A stretch of DNA of 64,000 nucleotides from the NCBI RefSeq assembly GCF_009834875.1, contig NZ_WVHT01000001.1, positions 558,001 through 622,000 on the forward strand, read 5' to 3'. Both the position numbers and the translations under genes were made by a program. How positions within the stretch are numbered: position 1 is the first letter of the stretch; each line of letters opens with the position of its first letter. This document shows positions 7,890 to 17,283 of this stretch, piece by piece. This DNA comes from Hufsiella arboris (GTDB taxonomy: Bacteria > Bacteroidota > Bacteroidia > Sphingobacteriales > Sphingobacteriaceae). The notes under the pieces are model-generated. The model worked only from the letters and a program-made list of their open reading frames with translations. It was not told where the DNA came from and did not search any database.

Positions 7890-9995
7890 TTACTTGGTGG
7901 CCTCTGTCGGGCTGTTATCTTCAATAGCATCGCCGGTAATCGGCTCTGCCACCTCTTTTGGAATTGCGTTATTGTCGTGGTCCGGATTCATTACCGCTTC
8001 GCCATTAACGAATTTTTCGTAAGTCGTTTGCTTGTCAAATGGACGTTTCCCTAAAATCTCTTCAAGATCACTTTGGAACAGAACCTCTTTTTCGAGAAGC
8101 TTGGCAGCAAGTTTTTCAAGCCCGTCGCGTTTCGAATTTAACAAGACCTTGGTACGTTGATAAACTTCGTCAACCAGTTTTCGAACTTCTTCGTCGATGA
8201 TCTCTGCAGTGGTATCAGAATACGGCTTGTTAAACTGGTATTCGCCCTGCGGATCGTAAAACGAAATATTTCCGACCTTTTCGTTCATGCCATAAATTTT
8301 TGTCATGGCATAAGCAAGTTTGGTAATACGTTCCAGATCGCTGAGCGCTCCTGTAGAAATTTTACCGAATACGATATCTTCCGCAACACGGCCGCCCATG
8401 GATACGCACATCTCGTCGTGTAATTGCTCCGTTGTATGCAGAAATTGTTCTTTTGGCAGATATTGCGCATAGCCTAATGCGGCAACGCCACGCGGAACAA
8501 TCGAAACCTTAACCAATGGATCAGCGTGTTCCAAAAACCAGCCAGAAATAGCATGTCCCGCTTCGTGATAAGCCACAATGCGTTTTTCTTCAGGAGATAT
8601 AATCTTATTTTTCTTTTCCAAGCCTCCGATCACACGGTCGATCGCGTCCTGGAAATCCTGCATATCGACAGCCTGTTTATCTTTACGTGCGGCAATTAAA
8701 GCAGCCTCGTTACAAACGTTGGCAATCTCGGCTCCGGCAAATCCCGGGGTTTGTGCAGAAAGTTTTTTCGCGTCAACGTCTGCCTGTAATTTTAACGGCT
8801 GAAGGTGAACTTTGAAAATTTGCTCACGGCCATTCAAATCCGGTTTGTCGATCGATATCTGGCGGTCAAAGCGGCCTGGGCGAAGTAATGCCGAATCCAG
8901 CACATCCGGACGGTTGGTTGCGGCCAGGATAATAATACCCGAGTCGGTTCCGAAACCATCCATTTCAACCAATAACTGGTTCAATGTGTTCTCACGCTCG
9001 TCGTTTCCACCAACAATATTGTTTTTTCCACGGGCACGGCCAATGGCATCAATCTCATCAATGAAAATAATACACGGTGCTTTGTCCTTAGCTTGTTTAA
9101 ACAAATCACGAACACGTGACGCTCCGACTCCGACAAACATCTCAACGAAATCCGAACCTGACAGAGAGAAGAACGGAACCTGCGCTTCGCCGGCAACGGC
9201 TTTTGCAAGCAATGTTTTACCCGTACCCGGCGAACCGACAAGTAAAGCTCCCTTCGGAATTTTACCTCCCAGGTTGGTGTATTTTTTTGGATTTTTCAAG
9301 AAGTCAACGATTTCCATTACTTCCTGTTTTGCTTCCTCTAGGCCGGCAACGTCGTTAAAAGTTACGTTAACCTGCGATTCTTTATCAAAAAGCGTCGCTT
9401 TTGATTTTCCAATGCTGAATATCTGTCCGCCAGCGCCACCGCCAGCTGCTCCGCCCATACGGCGCATGATGAATATCCAGAAGCCGATGAATAATAATAC
9501 CGGAACAATTACCTGCAGGAACCAGTTTCCAAAGAAGCTCTCCCTTGATTCGATGCTGAGGGGCGGCCGCATCTCAGCCGGCATATCTTTTTCTGAATCC
9601 TTCAATTTAGCTTGTAAAGCATCAAAAGAACCATCAGTAAATGTAAACTGAGGCCCTTGCGATGACATACTGAAATTGCTCTTTTTGCTTACTTCGCTGT
9701 ATTTCGGCAGGCTAAGACTATCTTTTTTGATATAAACCTCAACAACTATCAGGTCGTTGTTTTTATAAGCAACCAATTTTTGAACATCTCCCGACCGCAA
9801 CATATTGCTTTCAAACCGCTGATAATCGATCTGCTGTGCACTGTTGCTGTTAAATAAGTACTGAACGGCGAATAAACCAATGATAATAGCCGCATACAGC
9901 CACATGATGTTGAAGCGCGGTGGTTTGGGAACTATCTTTTTACCGGGGATCTTTTTGATGGTTTTTCTCTTTTTATCGGATGTAATTTCTTTCAT
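7890..9995 (-). CDS. ftsH: ATP-dependent zinc metalloprotease FtsH
   Basis: A 701-residue inner-membrane AAA+ protease that degrades misfolded membrane proteins and short-lived regulators. The sequence shows two membrane segments (the first at [15 protein letters not shown], the second before GGAAGGGAGG), a periplasmic loop between them, Walker A GSPGTGKT with Lys260, Walker B IIFIDEID, the SRH region, and the zinc motif HEAGH (His477, Glu478, His481). The N-terminus is basic and slightly longer than in E. coli. The ATG at 9995 was chosen; the frame continues to a TTG at 10010 with no support. It lies 47 nt downstream of rsfS. The C-terminal tail after about residue 640 is acidic and probably disordered. 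Confidence 0.97.
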   Translation of the reverse strand: MKEITSDKKRKTIKKIPGKKIVPKPPRFNIMWLYAAIIIGLFAVQYLFNSNSAQQIDYQRFESNMLRSGDVQKLVAYKNNDLIVVEVYIKKDSLSLPKYSEVSKKSNFSMSSQGPQFTFTDGSFDALQAKLKDSEKDMPAEMRPPLSIESRESFFGNWFLQVIVPVLLFIGFWIFIMRRMGGAAGGGAGGQIFSIGKSKATLFDKESQVNVTFNDVAGLEEAKQEVMEIVDFLKNPKKYTNLGGKIPKGALLVGSPGTGKTLLAKAVAGEAQVPFFSLSGSDFVEMFVGVGASRVRDLFKQAKDKAPCIIFIDEIDAIGRARGKNNIVGGNDERENTLNQLLVEMDGFGTDSGIIILAATNRPDVLDSALLRPGRFDRQISIDKPDLNGREQIFKVHLQPLKLQADVDAKKLSAQTPGFAGAEIANVCNEAALIAARKDKQAVDMQDFQDAIDRVIGGLEKKNKIISPEEKRIVAYHEAGHAISGWFLEHADPLVKVSIVPRGVAALGYAQYLPKEQFLHTTEQLHDEMCVSMGGRVAEDIVFGKISTGALSDLERITKLAYAMTKIYGMNEKVGNISFYDPQGEYQFNKPYSDTTAEIIDEEVRKLVDEVYQRTKVLLNSKRDGLEKLAAKLLEKEVLFQSDLEEILGKRPFDKQTTYEKFVNGEAVMNPDHDNNAIPKEVAEPITGDAIEDNSPTEATK

Positions 9996-10042
9996 TTTAA
10001 GTAATTCCAAACAGGATTGTAAAAACGTTTTTAAATAAATGA

Positions 10043-10417
10043 TCAGGCACTTTGGAAATATTTCATTTCAGCATCTCCCCACAATTCCTCGATTCCATAA
10101 AATTGCCTTTTTTCTGTTCGGAAGACATGAATAACAACATCTATATAATCCAATATAATCCAATCAGCATTCGCAAGACCCTCTTTATGTACGGGCTCCT
10201 GTTTCAAAGCTTTATATATTTCTTCTTCGACACTTAATGCGAGAGCTTTTACTTGTGTGCCTGATTCAGCATGGCAAATAACAAAGTAGTCTGCTACAGA
10301 GCTATGAATGTTTCTGAGGTCCAGCCTTACTATTTCATTACCCTTTTTCTCCTGCATCCCATGTATTGCCAATTCTGTAATGTAAGCTGAATCTTTCAGG
10401 ATTTTGTTTTTTGCCAT
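10043..10417 (-). CDS. rsfS: Ribosome silencing factor RsfS
   Basis: A 124-residue protein of the Iojap/RsfS family, with the conserved core DLRNIHSSVADYFVICHAES, the segment VHKEGLANADWIILDYIDVVIHVF and the tail FYGIEELWGDAE. The family binds ribosomal protein L14 and blocks subunit joining, saving energy in stationary phase. It is the first gene of a minus-strand unit with ftsH and the LUD gene, and is divergent from birA with only 40 nt between the two starts. The rsfS-ftsH order is common in Bacteroidota from memory. Confidence 0.95.
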   Translation of the reverse strand: MAKNKILKDSAYITELAIHGMQEKKGNEIVRLDLRNIHSSVADYFVICHAESGTQVKALALSVEEEIYKALKQEPVHKEGLANADWIILDYIDVVIHVFRTEKRQFYGIEELWGDAEMKYFQSA

Positions 10418-10457
10418 TAAAAAAATTTAGTTTTGAAAATTAATAAGCTTTTAAATA

Positions 10458-11225
10458 TTGCAAAATAACACTTTTTCAAGATTATTTCTAGGTCAAAATG
10501 TTGTCAGGTTATCTAAAATTGATTCCACTAATAGTTACCTAAAGGAAATTCTGTCAAATTCTGCGCCAGTACCGGAAGGAACTGTAATTATGGCAGACGA
10601 GCAGTTTGCCGGCCGCGGTCAATCAACCAACAGCTGGTACTCCGAGCCTGGAAAAAATTTAACGGTTAGCCTGCTTTTAAATCCCCGCTTTCTAAGTGTT
10701 GGTCAACAGTTTCTTCTTAATAAAGCCATCAGTACAAGTATAAACGATGTTTTGCGTCAAATTATTGGCAATGAGGTAAAAATAAAATGGCCCAATGACG
10801 TTTATTTTAAAAACAGCAAATCAGGCGGAATTCTAATCGAAAATATTATTCAGGGTAATCAATGGAAATATGCCATTATTGGCATTGGTTTAAACGTCAA
10901 TCAGATCGAATTTCCCGACCTGGAAAGGCCAGTTTCATCAATTAAGAAAATCTTACAAGAGGATTATGATTTGGAACGTTTATTAGCTGAAATTTGCTGC
11001 GCTATAGAGGCGAGTTATCTAAAATTAAGAACATTAAACTTTAGCGGTCTTTCTGAATCATATTTGGAAAGGCTTTACAGATTTAATGAACTTGCCATGT
11101 TTAAAGCAAATGACAAATTATTCGAAGGAACAATTGTTGATGTGGACGACCAGGGTTTGCTGCATATTAAAACTGGAGAGAAAATAAGTACGTATACATT
11201 TAAAGAAGTAGAATTTATCAATTGA
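10458..11225 (+). CDS. birA: Biotin--[acetyl-CoA-carboxylase] ligase, catalytic form without repressor domain
   Basis: A 255-residue enzyme that activates biotin with ATP and attaches it to the carrier protein of acetyl-CoA carboxylase. Visible motifs are KIDSTNSYLKE, the biotinyl-AMP loop GRGQSTNSWYSEPGKNL, KIKWPNDVY and GGILIE, and a C-terminal SH3-like part. It lacks the N-terminal helix-turn-helix of E. coli BirA, so it should not act as a repressor. No in-frame ATG exists before the conserved core: an in-frame TAA at 10452 limits the choice, so the TTG at 10458 is the best start. That TTG lies inside an AT-rich TATTG sequence resembling a -7 box, so initiation may be leaderless. The stop codon is just before the next gene. 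Confidence 0.93.
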   Translation: MQNNTFSRLFLGQNVVRLSKIDSTNSYLKEILSNSAPVPEGTVIMADEQFAGRGQSTNSWYSEPGKNLTVSLLLNPRFLSVGQQFLLNKAISTSINDVLRQIIGNEVKIKWPNDVYFKNSKSGGILIENIIQGNQWKYAIIGIGLNVNQIEFPDLERPVSSIKKILQEDYDLERLLAEICCAIEASYLKLRTLNFSGLSESYLERLYRFNELAMFKANDKLFEGTIVDVDDQGLLHIKTGEKISTYTFKEVEFIN

Positions 11226-11227
11226 TT

Positions 11228-11674
11228 ATGAAGAAACTGAGTTTATTGGCTATCGCCATGTTGTTTTATGTTGCGTCTTTTTCGCAAATACTTGATCCTG
11301 TAAAATGGAGTTATGCGGCCAAGAAAACCAGCGCCACAGAAGCAACGATTTATATAAAAGCGACTATCCAATCTGGATGGCATATCTATTCACAGAATAT
11401 CGCCGACGGCGGGCCTATAAAAACGTCGTTTACTTTCAATCCGTCAAAATCATATTTGTTAGCCGGCAAAACGATTGAGCCTAAACCGATAACCAAATAC
11501 GAGCAGACTTTCAAAATGAACGTAAGTTATTTTGAGAACGCGGTAATCTTTCAGCAGAAAGTTAAATTAAAATCAACGACTGCAATCGTGAGCGGCTCTT
11601 TGGAATTTATGGCTTGCAATGATAAGCAATGTCTTCCGCCAGAAGAGATCAAGTTTAGCGTTCCGGTAAAATAG
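11228..11674 (+). CDS. Secreted DsbD N-terminal-type domain protein
   Basis: A 148-residue protein with a signal peptide (MKKLSLLAIAMLFYVASFSQ) and an immunoglobulin-like DsbD alpha domain: SGWHIYSQNIADGGPIKT and, near the end, the redox pair CNDKQC (Cys130, Cys135) followed by LPP. In E. coli this domain is the N-terminal part of DsbD and passes electrons to periplasmic partners. Here it is a separate gene, 62 nt upstream of a DsbD that lacks it. The ATG at 11228 was chosen over a TTG at 11222 because the signal peptide begins there. Confidence 0.88.
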   Translation: MKKLSLLAIAMLFYVASFSQILDPVKWSYAAKKTSATEATIYIKATIQSGWHIYSQNIADGGPIKTSFTFNPSKSYLLAGKTIEPKPITKYEQTFKMNVSYFENAVIFQQKVKLKSTTAIVSGSLEFMACNDKQCLPPEEIKFSVPVK

Positions 11675-11736
11675 TTTGATAAATTTTCTGATCCCAGAGA
11701 TTAGCTCGTAGCCTTATCGGGCGTTTTAAAAATAAC

Positions 11737-13392
11737 ATGAAACTCAGACAAATTATATTACTGGTAGGTTTTCTTTTAACAATATCGTCTGTTAAGCTTT
11801 TTGCGCAAGATGATACTTCGACGGCAGGTCTTGAGTTTACCGACATAACCTCAGGTGCGGAACCGGCAAAAGATTCGGTCAAAAAAGATACGGCTAAACC
11901 AAAAGCCGAGGCTGTTGCAGCGAAACCAATCCAGAATTCCGAAAAGCATAAAACTCTCTGGGCAATATTTCTGGAAGGATTTTTAGGAGGATTTGCAGCG
12001 CTTATAATGCCGTGCATTTTTCCTATGCTTCCATTAACAGTATCGTTTTTTACCAAACGGGGTGGTTCAAAAGCTAAGGGTGTATCACAGGCTGTACTTT
12101 ATGGATTATCGATCATTATTATTTATGTCCTGTTAGGATTTACCGTTTCACTGATCTTTGGGTCCGATGCGTTAAATGACCTGTCAACTAACGGTATCTT
12201 TAACTTCTTTTTCTTCCTGTTACTGGTTGTTTTTGGCGCTTCGTTTCTGGGCGCATTCGAGATCACCCTGCCAAGCAGCCTGGTAAACAAGATGGACGAA
12301 AAGTCCGACTCACGCGGTATTGCCGGCATATTTTTTATGGCTTTTACATTGGCTCTAGTGTCGTTTTCGTGCACCGGGCCGATTATCGGAACATTGCTGG
12401 TTGATGCAGCGTCCAAAGGCGAGCGACTGGCGCCGATCATGGGGATGTTTGGGTTCTCGCTGGCCTTAGCTTTGCCGTTTACATTGTTCGCTCTGTTCCC
12501 TTCATGGCTAAAGGCTTTGCCAAAATCCGGCGGATGGCTCAACAGCGTAAAGGTAGTGCTGGGCTTTCTGGAGCTTGCCTTCGCATTAAAGTTTTTATCG
12601 AATGTTGATTTAGCATATCACTGGAATTGGTTTGACCGTGAAGTTTTCCTGTCTCTCTGGATCATTATTTTTGCTCTTATGGGTTTATACCTTTTAGGCA
12701 AACTTAAATTTTCGCATGATAGCGATTTGCCATATTTGTCAGTAGCGCGAACGTTCCTGGCGATCATTGTCTTTTCATTTGTCGTGTACATGATACCGGG
12801 ACTTTGGGGAGCACCGTTGAAATCTATCAGTGCATTTTTGCCACCCGCCACCACGCAGGATTTTGATTTATATTCTAATCGAAGCCTCGCTCCTTCTCAG
12901 CATATCGGTAGCGGTAAAAAGAAAAATGAAGAGATCTTTACACGTGCCACATCTCATGCCCTGGGTTTGGACGCTTATTTCGATTATGAGGAGGCTTTAA
13001 AAATCTCCCAGCAACAGAAAAAACCAGTATTGCTGGATTTTACAGGATGGAACTGCGTAAACTGCCGTAAGATGGAAAGCAATGTTTGGTCAGATCCGCG
13101 AGTGTTAAAAATGTTGCAGGAAGAATTTGTACTGGCCGAACTTTATGTGGATGACAAATCAGAGTTGCCAGAAAAGGAACGTTACACATCGAAGTACAGC
13201 GGCAAGGAGATATCGACAATTGGTAAGAAAAACAGTGATTTTGAAGCTTCGCGATTTGGAAGTAATTCACAACCTTTGTACGCAATTGTAAATAGTAACG
13301 GCGACTTACTTGTCCCCGCGCAGGGAGCCGACTATAATGCTGACAACTACTTAAACTTTTTGAAAAGCGGGATAACTGCTTTTAACCAATAG
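11737..13392 (+). CDS. dsbD: Thiol:disulfide interchange protein DsbD (membrane and thioredoxin-like parts)
   Basis: A 551-residue membrane protein. A signal peptide is followed by a charged Lys/Ala-rich linker (residues about 25-68), then an eight-helix DsbD beta domain with the redox cysteines Cys93 (MPCIFPML) and Cys212 (SCTGP), and a C-terminal thioredoxin-like domain with Cys440-Cys443 (CVNC). The protein moves electrons from cytoplasmic thioredoxin to the periplasm, where they serve disulfide isomerisation, cytochrome c maturation or repair. The usual N-terminal alpha domain is missing and is supplied by the gene just upstream. pfkA begins 2 nt after the stop codon, so the genes are co-transcribed. 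Confidence 0.94.
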   Translation: MKLRQIILLVGFLLTISSVKLFAQDDTSTAGLEFTDITSGAEPAKDSVKKDTAKPKAEAVAAKPIQNSEKHKTLWAIFLEGFLGGFAALIMPCIFPMLPLTVSFFTKRGGSKAKGVSQAVLYGLSIIIIYVLLGFTVSLIFGSDALNDLSTNGIFNFFFFLLLVVFGASFLGAFEITLPSSLVNKMDEKSDSRGIAGIFFMAFTLALVSFSCTGPIIGTLLVDAASKGERLAPIMGMFGFSLALALPFTLFALFPSWLKALPKSGGWLNSVKVVLGFLELAFALKFLSNVDLAYHWNWFDREVFLSLWIIIFALMGLYLLGKLKFSHDSDLPYLSVARTFLAIIVFSFVVYMIPGLWGAPLKSISAFLPPATTQDFDLYSNRSLAPSQHIGSGKKKNEEIFTRATSHALGLDAYFDYEEALKISQQQKKPVLLDFTGWNCVNCRKMESNVWSDPRVLKMLQEEFVLAELYVDDKSELPEKERYTSKYSGKEISTIGKKNSDFEASRFGSNSQPLYAIVNSNGDLLVPAQGADYNADNYLNFLKSGITAFNQ

Positions 13393-13393
13393 C

Positions 13394-14374
13394 ATGGCTG
13401 AAACGATTAAGAATATTGGAGTTTTAACTTCGGGTGGCGATTCGCCCGGTATGAACGCGGCAATTCGTGCGGTTGTGCGTACTGCTTTATACTACAATCT
13501 GGAAATAACCGGAATTATGCGTGGCTACGAAGGCATGATAACTGGTGACATGTTTAAAATGGACAGAAAGTCTGTAGCCAACATTATACAACGTGGCGGA
13601 ACAATTTTAAAGACGGCTCGTAGTGATGATTTCAGAACGAAAGAGGGAAGAGAACGTGCATACGAGCAGCTAAAAAAATTTAATGTTGACGCCCTGGTTG
13701 TAATCGGCGGCGATGGCACTTTTACCGGGGCAAGTGTTTTCCTCGACGAGTTTGACGTGCCTATTCTGGGCCTTCCCGGGACTATAGATAATGATTTGGC
13801 TGGCACCGATTATACTATCGGTTACGATACTGCGATCAATACCGTTGTCAATGCCGTTGACAAAATACGAGATACGGCAGAGTCTCACGACCGTTTATTC
13901 TTTGTTGAAGTAATGGGACGAGATTCGGGCCTAATTGCTTTAAGAAGTGGTATTGGGGTTGGAGCGGAAGCTATTCTTATTCCGGAATCAAAAACCGATG
14001 CCGGACATTTGTTTAAACGGCTGGAAGAAGGCCGAAAAGATAAGGCGTCAAAAATTGTCATCGTTGCCGAAGGCGATGATTCCGGGGACGTTTTTGAGAT
14101 CGCCGAGCGGGTTAAAGAAAAATTCCCTAATTATGATACCCGTGTTTCAATCCTGGGGCATATTCAACGTGGCGGAAGCCCAACCTGTGGCGACAGGGTT
14201 TTAGCGAGTCGTTTAGGGGTAGCCGCTGTTGAATCTTTGATGGCTGGACAAAAAGGCGAAATGGTTGGCCTGGTTAACGGACAGATCGCCTTCACGCCGT
14301 TCAAACACGCCATTAAACATATCAGCGAGGTGAACCAGGGATTGCTCAAAATCGTTGAGATCCTGTCTCTATAA
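13394..14374 (+). CDS. pfkA: ATP-dependent 6-phosphofructokinase
   Basis: A 326-residue glycolytic enzyme that makes fructose 1,6-bisphosphate. Motifs include the ATP-binding LTSGGDSPGMNAAIRA near the N-terminus, GGDGTFTGA near residue 105, and the catalytic PGTIDNDLAGTDYTIG near residue 128. Gly rather than Lys in the GGDGT motif (Gly at the 104-type position of E. coli) is the mark of the ATP-using, not pyrophosphate-using, subgroup. Length agrees with E. coli PfkA (320 residues). It starts 2 nt after dsbD and ends 6 nt before gmhA. Confidence 0.97.
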   Translation: MAETIKNIGVLTSGGDSPGMNAAIRAVVRTALYYNLEITGIMRGYEGMITGDMFKMDRKSVANIIQRGGTILKTARSDDFRTKEGRERAYEQLKKFNVDALVVIGGDGTFTGASVFLDEFDVPILGLPGTIDNDLAGTDYTIGYDTAINTVVNAVDKIRDTAESHDRLFFVEVMGRDSGLIALRSGIGVGAEAILIPESKTDAGHLFKRLEEGRKDKASKIVIVAEGDDSGDVFEIAERVKEKFPNYDTRVSILGHIQRGGSPTCGDRVLASRLGVAAVESLMAGQKGEMVGLVNGQIAFTPFKHAIKHISEVNQGLLKIVEILSL

Positions 14375-14380
14375 TAACCA

Positions 14381-14950
14381 ATGGAACATATTAAAAAGCA
14401 TTTTACAGAAGCCCATGACACGCTTGCAGCGTTTTTGGCAGACGACGGAAATTTCCGGACGATAGAACAAGCCGGTCAGTTGCTTGTCTCAGCGCTAAAG
14501 GATGGAAAGAAAATCATTTCGTGCGGGAACGGCGGCTCCATGTGTGACGCAATGCATTTCGCTGAAGAACTGTCTGGCCGTTACCGCAATGACAGGCCGG
14601 CGTTGGCGGCTATGTCCATCTCCGACCCATCGCATATTTCCTGCGTTGGAAATGATTATGGGTATGATTTTATCTTTTCCAGGATGGTAGAAGCTATTGG
14701 GCAACCTGGTGACGTCCTTTTTGGAATCAGCACGAGCGGAAATTCAGCTAACGTACTAAACGCGATCCAGGCTGCAAAAGCAAAAGGGATGAAAGTTATT
14801 GGGCTTACCGGCAAAGATGGCGGTAAAATGGCCGGCTTGTGCGACGTAGAAGTTCGCGCGCCCAAATCAAATTATGCCGACCGGGCGCAGGAGATCCACA
14901 TTAAAGTAATTCATTCGCTTATTGATTACGTAGAGCGAAATATAGATTAA
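14381..14950 (+). CDS. gmhA: Sedoheptulose-7-phosphate isomerase
   Basis: A 189-residue SIS-domain protein. [20 protein letters not shown] near residue 48 and the segments [12 protein letters not shown] and [16 protein letters not shown] are the GmhA signature. The enzyme converts sedoheptulose 7-phosphate to D-glycero-D-manno-heptose 7-phosphate, the first step toward the heptose of the lipopolysaccharide core. It follows pfkA by 6 nt, which suggests a shared transcript of sugar-phosphate enzymes. Its last 4 nt overlap the end of the convergent nucleotidase gene. Confidence 0.95.
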   Translation: MEHIKKHFTEAHDTLAAFLADDGNFRTIEQAGQLLVSALKDGKKIISCGNGGSMCDAMHFAEELSGRYRNDRPALAAMSISDPSHISCVGNDYGYDFIFSRMVEAIGQPGDVLFGISTSGNSANVLNAIQAAKAKGMKVIGLTGKDGGKMAGLCDVEVRAPKSNYADRAQEIHIKVIHSLIDYVERNID

Positions 14951-15480
14951 AGTAGCTTTTCAGCGACTTCTTTCCAGTTATTCACCCGTTCGTATTCTGT
15001 TATCAGCAGGTTGTGCGGCGACGAAAACAGCAGCTTACGGCCGTCAAAATCAACGAAGTTTCTAATGCGGTCGTCGATCAGAATGTCGACATTGACGATT
15101 TTATTGCCGCAGAAGATGATGTGTTTCCAATCGATAAACGGGAAGTGATCCCTCAGCCAATCGTATTTATCCTGTAATGAGTTTCTGAATTCCATTGCCG
15201 CGGATACAATGTAGAGGTCGTACTTTTCGTGAAGTTTTTTTACAACTTCGCGGCTGTCGGCAATTGGTTCAAGGTCCCGGAAAAAGCCTGGCTCGTTAAT
15301 GTACTCATACCATTTCCGGTTAACATCCTCCGGGATCAGTTCAAACACTTCCTTTCCCGGGGTTTGCTCAATATCCAGGGCTGTTCCAAAATCGCGGTTA
15401 TAAAGTTTCAAAAATTTGGGGATAACGTCGGCGATAACCTCGTCCATGTCGATGGCAAGGCGGAGTAGTTTTTCAGACAT
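14947..15480 (-). CDS. 5'(3')-deoxyribonucleotidase-like HAD phosphatase
   Basis: A 177-residue HAD-superfamily phosphatase of the NT5C type. The nucleophile motif [11 protein letters not shown] (residues about 9-19) has the two acidic residues, DMDEV; SAAMEF near the middle is the second motif, and [12 protein letters not shown] near the end is the metal-binding acidic motif. The family dephosphorylates deoxyribonucleoside 5'- and 3'-monophosphates and limits dNTP pools. The gene is alone on its strand, convergent with gmhA with a 4-nt overlap, and is preceded by a long noncoding stretch. Confidence 0.85.
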   Translation of the reverse strand: MSEKLLRLAIDMDEVIADVIPKFLKLYNRDFGTALDIEQTPGKEVFELIPEDVNRKWYEYINEPGFFRDLEPIADSREVVKKLHEKYDLYIVSAAMEFRNSLQDKYDWLRDHFPFIDWKHIIFCGNKIVNVDILIDDRIRNFVDFDGRKLLFSSPHNLLITEYERVNNWKEVAEKLL

Positions 15481-16024
15481 GCGATAAAAGTAAGGAATTG
15501 CGGGAAATGGCGAAGGGGGATTTTGGGAATAGACATAAAAAAGCAGTCAAAGATTTGGATTTAAACCAAAGAAAGAGGAAACAAGCTAACAAGCCAGATT
15601 TTTGAGAATGTGCCGGGTTGATTTATTTGAAAATGAACGTACAGTGCTGCTATCGGTAAATAGCCCGGCTATTCACTCATACGCCTGCAGGCATTTCGCT
15701 CAGGCCGGTATCCGTTTTTATCCGGTTTAAAATGAATGGGCTGTACACTAGCCGCCGAAAGCTAAGTACGGCGATTGTCGTGTAGCGATGAAAAACTGCC
15801 CTGAGTACTATAAACCCGGGCGGCGCGGATACCGGCCTTGTGGCTAATGCCCGTGCAGTATGAGCAAAGCACGGGATCTACATCTGCCAAGAAAGATTTC
15901 CGTTCGTTTTCAAATCTATTGAATATTATAAGTCAAATCAGCTTAAAAATAAATCCTAACTCAGAGAGCCCCTTCAGTTATACCGCAGCGTTATAATCAA
16001 CACCAAACTTTTCTTTTTCAGGCA
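15481..16024. other. Gene-free stretch containing a long inverted repeat
   Basis: No credible reading frame and no tRNA-like sequence was seen. The central part, 15620-15920, is an imperfect palindrome described separately. The stretch 15481-15619 should hold the promoter of the deoxyribonucleotidase gene on the minus strand, but I see no clear box. 15921-16024 is AT-rich spacer before the rpsP promoter. Confidence 0.6.
15620..15920. repeat. About 300-nt imperfect inverted repeat (MITE-like or structured RNA)
   Basis: The two halves are reverse complements over most of their length. Outer arms at 15620-15639 and 15901-15920 match at 16 of 20 positions; the arms around CACTCATAC (15674-15682) and GTATGAGCA (15858-15866) match at 8 of 9; inner arms at 15701-15714 and 15826-15839 match at 13 of 14 (core GGCCGGTATCCG). 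The matching elements are nested and in register, as in a single long hairpin with internal loops. It has no coding capacity. A decayed nonautonomous transposable element or a large structured RNA are the two readings. Confidence 0.5.
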
Positions 16025-16056
16025 TTTGATACTTAAACAAATTCATCCTATCTTTG
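16025..16056 (+). promoter_or_regulatory. Promoter of the rpsP operon
   Basis: TTTG at 16025-16028 and TATCTTTG at 16049-16056 are separated by 20 nt and match the Bacteroidota consensus TTTG / TAnnTTTG recognised by the primary sigma factor. The leader to the rpsP start is about 55 nt, long enough for autoregulation by a ribosomal protein, though no specific fold was recognised. Confidence 0.7.
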
Positions 16057-16115
16057 CAGCCCCGCAGCAGGAGACTCCGGGAACTATGTTGAATACATAA
16101 ATTAAAAACAAAAGA

Positions 16116-16682
16116 ATGGCAACTAAAATCAGATTGCAAAGATTCGGTAAAAAAGGCAAGCCTTTTTTCCACATCGTGGTGGCGGATTCACGTGCTCCAA
16201 GAGATGGACGTTTTATTGAGCGTATTGGCTCATACAATCCTAACACCAACCCGGCAACTATCGAAATCAACTTCGATAAAACTTTAGACTGGGTTAATAA
16301 AGGTGCACAACCAACCGATACTTGCCGCGCTATCCTTTCTTACAAAGGTGTTTTATACAAAAAACATTTAGAAGGTGGTGTTAAAAAAGGCGCTTTAACT
16401 GCTGAACAAGCTGAAACTAAATTTGCTGAGTGGTTACAAGGCAAAGAAGGCAAAGTAAGCGGCAAAAAAGAAGGATTAGTAAAAACTAAAGAAGAGGCTA
16501 GAAAAGCCGCTTTGGAAGCAGAAGCTAAAAAGAAAGAAGAAAGAGCAGCCGCTATCGCAGCTAAAAACACTCCTCCGGTAGAGGAAGTGGAAGAAGCTCC
16601 GGTTGCAGAAGTTGAGGCTGAAAACGAAACTGAAGCTCCGGCAACAGAAGAAGGATCAGCAGAAGAAACCGCTGCAGAGTAA
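16116..16682 (+). CDS. rpsP: 30S ribosomal protein S16
   Basis: A 188-residue protein whose first 80 or so residues are a standard S16 ([20 protein letters not shown], then [19 protein letters not shown]). The remainder is a charged Lys/Ala/Glu extension ending in an acidic Glu/Ala-rich tail, about 100 residues longer than E. coli S16. Long S16 tails are common in Bacteroidota. First gene of rpsP-rimM-trmD-rplS, the same order as in E. coli. Its codon use is visibly biased (GCT, AAA, GAA), as expected for a highly expressed gene. Confidence 0.97.
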   Translation: MATKIRLQRFGKKGKPFFHIVVADSRAPRDGRFIERIGSYNPNTNPATIEINFDKTLDWVNKGAQPTDTCRAILSYKGVLYKKHLEGGVKKGALTAEQAETKFAEWLQGKEGKVSGKKEGLVKTKEEARKAALEAEAKKKEERAAAIAAKNTPPVEEVEEAPVAEVEAENETEAPATEEGSAEETAAE

Positions 16683-16699
16683 TTCAATACAACATTACA

Positions 16700-16733
16700 G
16701 AAAGCGAAGGTTCTCTCAGAGGCTTTCGCTTTC
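16700..16733 (+). terminator. Hairpin between rpsP and rimM (attenuator-like)
   Basis: Arms GAAAGCGAA (16700-16708) and TTCGCTTTC (16725-16733) form a perfect 9-bp stem, followed by GTTGTTT. The interrupted T-run suggests partial termination or an RNA processing site that would let S16 be made in excess over RimM and TrmD. Confidence 0.5.
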
Positions 16734-16750
16734 GTTGTTTATAGCGATTT

Positions 16751-17278
16751 ATGAAAATAGATGATTGTTTCTACCTTGGCTACATTACTAAAACCAAGGG
16801 ATTAAAAGGCGAACTGCAATTGTTTTTCGAATTTGGCGAGTATGATGAAATTGAGTTCGATTCGGTATTCGTCGAGCTGAACGGAAAACTTGTTCCGTAT
16901 TTCGTAAACACTTATAAACTCCAGAACAATCAAACCGGCTATTTCTTTTTCGACGATGTTGATACTATTGAAAAAGCGGCAGCATTGGTAAAGAAGAAAG
17001 TTTACCTGCCAAACTCGAAAAAGCCGGAACGCCATGATGACGAATTTCTTATCACCGACCTGAAAGGCTTCATTGCACACGATGTAACACATGGCGAGTT
17101 GGGTGAAATCATCGAAATTCACGAATACCCGCAGCAATATGTTGCCGTTGTTCCCTATAAATTCAGAGAAGTAATGTTTCCTTTGAACGATGACTTTATC
17201 GTGGAAATTGATGAAGAGGAAGGAACGGTGAAACTGGATTTGCCCGAAGGCTTATTGGATGTATATCTTAACGAATAG
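16751..17278 (+). CDS. rimM: 16S rRNA processing protein RimM
   Basis: A 175-residue RimM: N-terminal reductase-like barrel ([20 protein letters not shown]) and C-terminal PRC-barrel ([17 protein letters not shown] to [14 protein letters not shown]). It binds S19 and helps mature the 3' domain of the 30S subunit. It sits between rpsP and trmD as in most bacteria, 68 nt after rpsP and 5 nt before trmD. Confidence 0.95.
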   Translation: MKIDDCFYLGYITKTKGLKGELQLFFEFGEYDEIEFDSVFVELNGKLVPYFVNTYKLQNNQTGYFFFDDVDTIEKAAALVKKKVYLPNSKKPERHDDEFLITDLKGFIAHDVTHGELGEIIEIHEYPQQYVAVVPYKFREVMFPLNDDFIVEIDEEEGTVKLDLPEGLLDVYLNE

Positions 17279-17283
17279 GAACA

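Noticed and set aside
8812-9651. 279-codon open frame on the plus strand inside ftsH
   Set aside because: It lies antisense to the AAA+ domain of FtsH, which shows all conserved motifs; the antisense product has no family resemblance. It is a by-product of codon bias.
16116-16682. Extended S16 as a fusion protein
   Set aside because: Charged C-terminal extensions of S16 are common in Bacteroidota; no second folded domain is visible.
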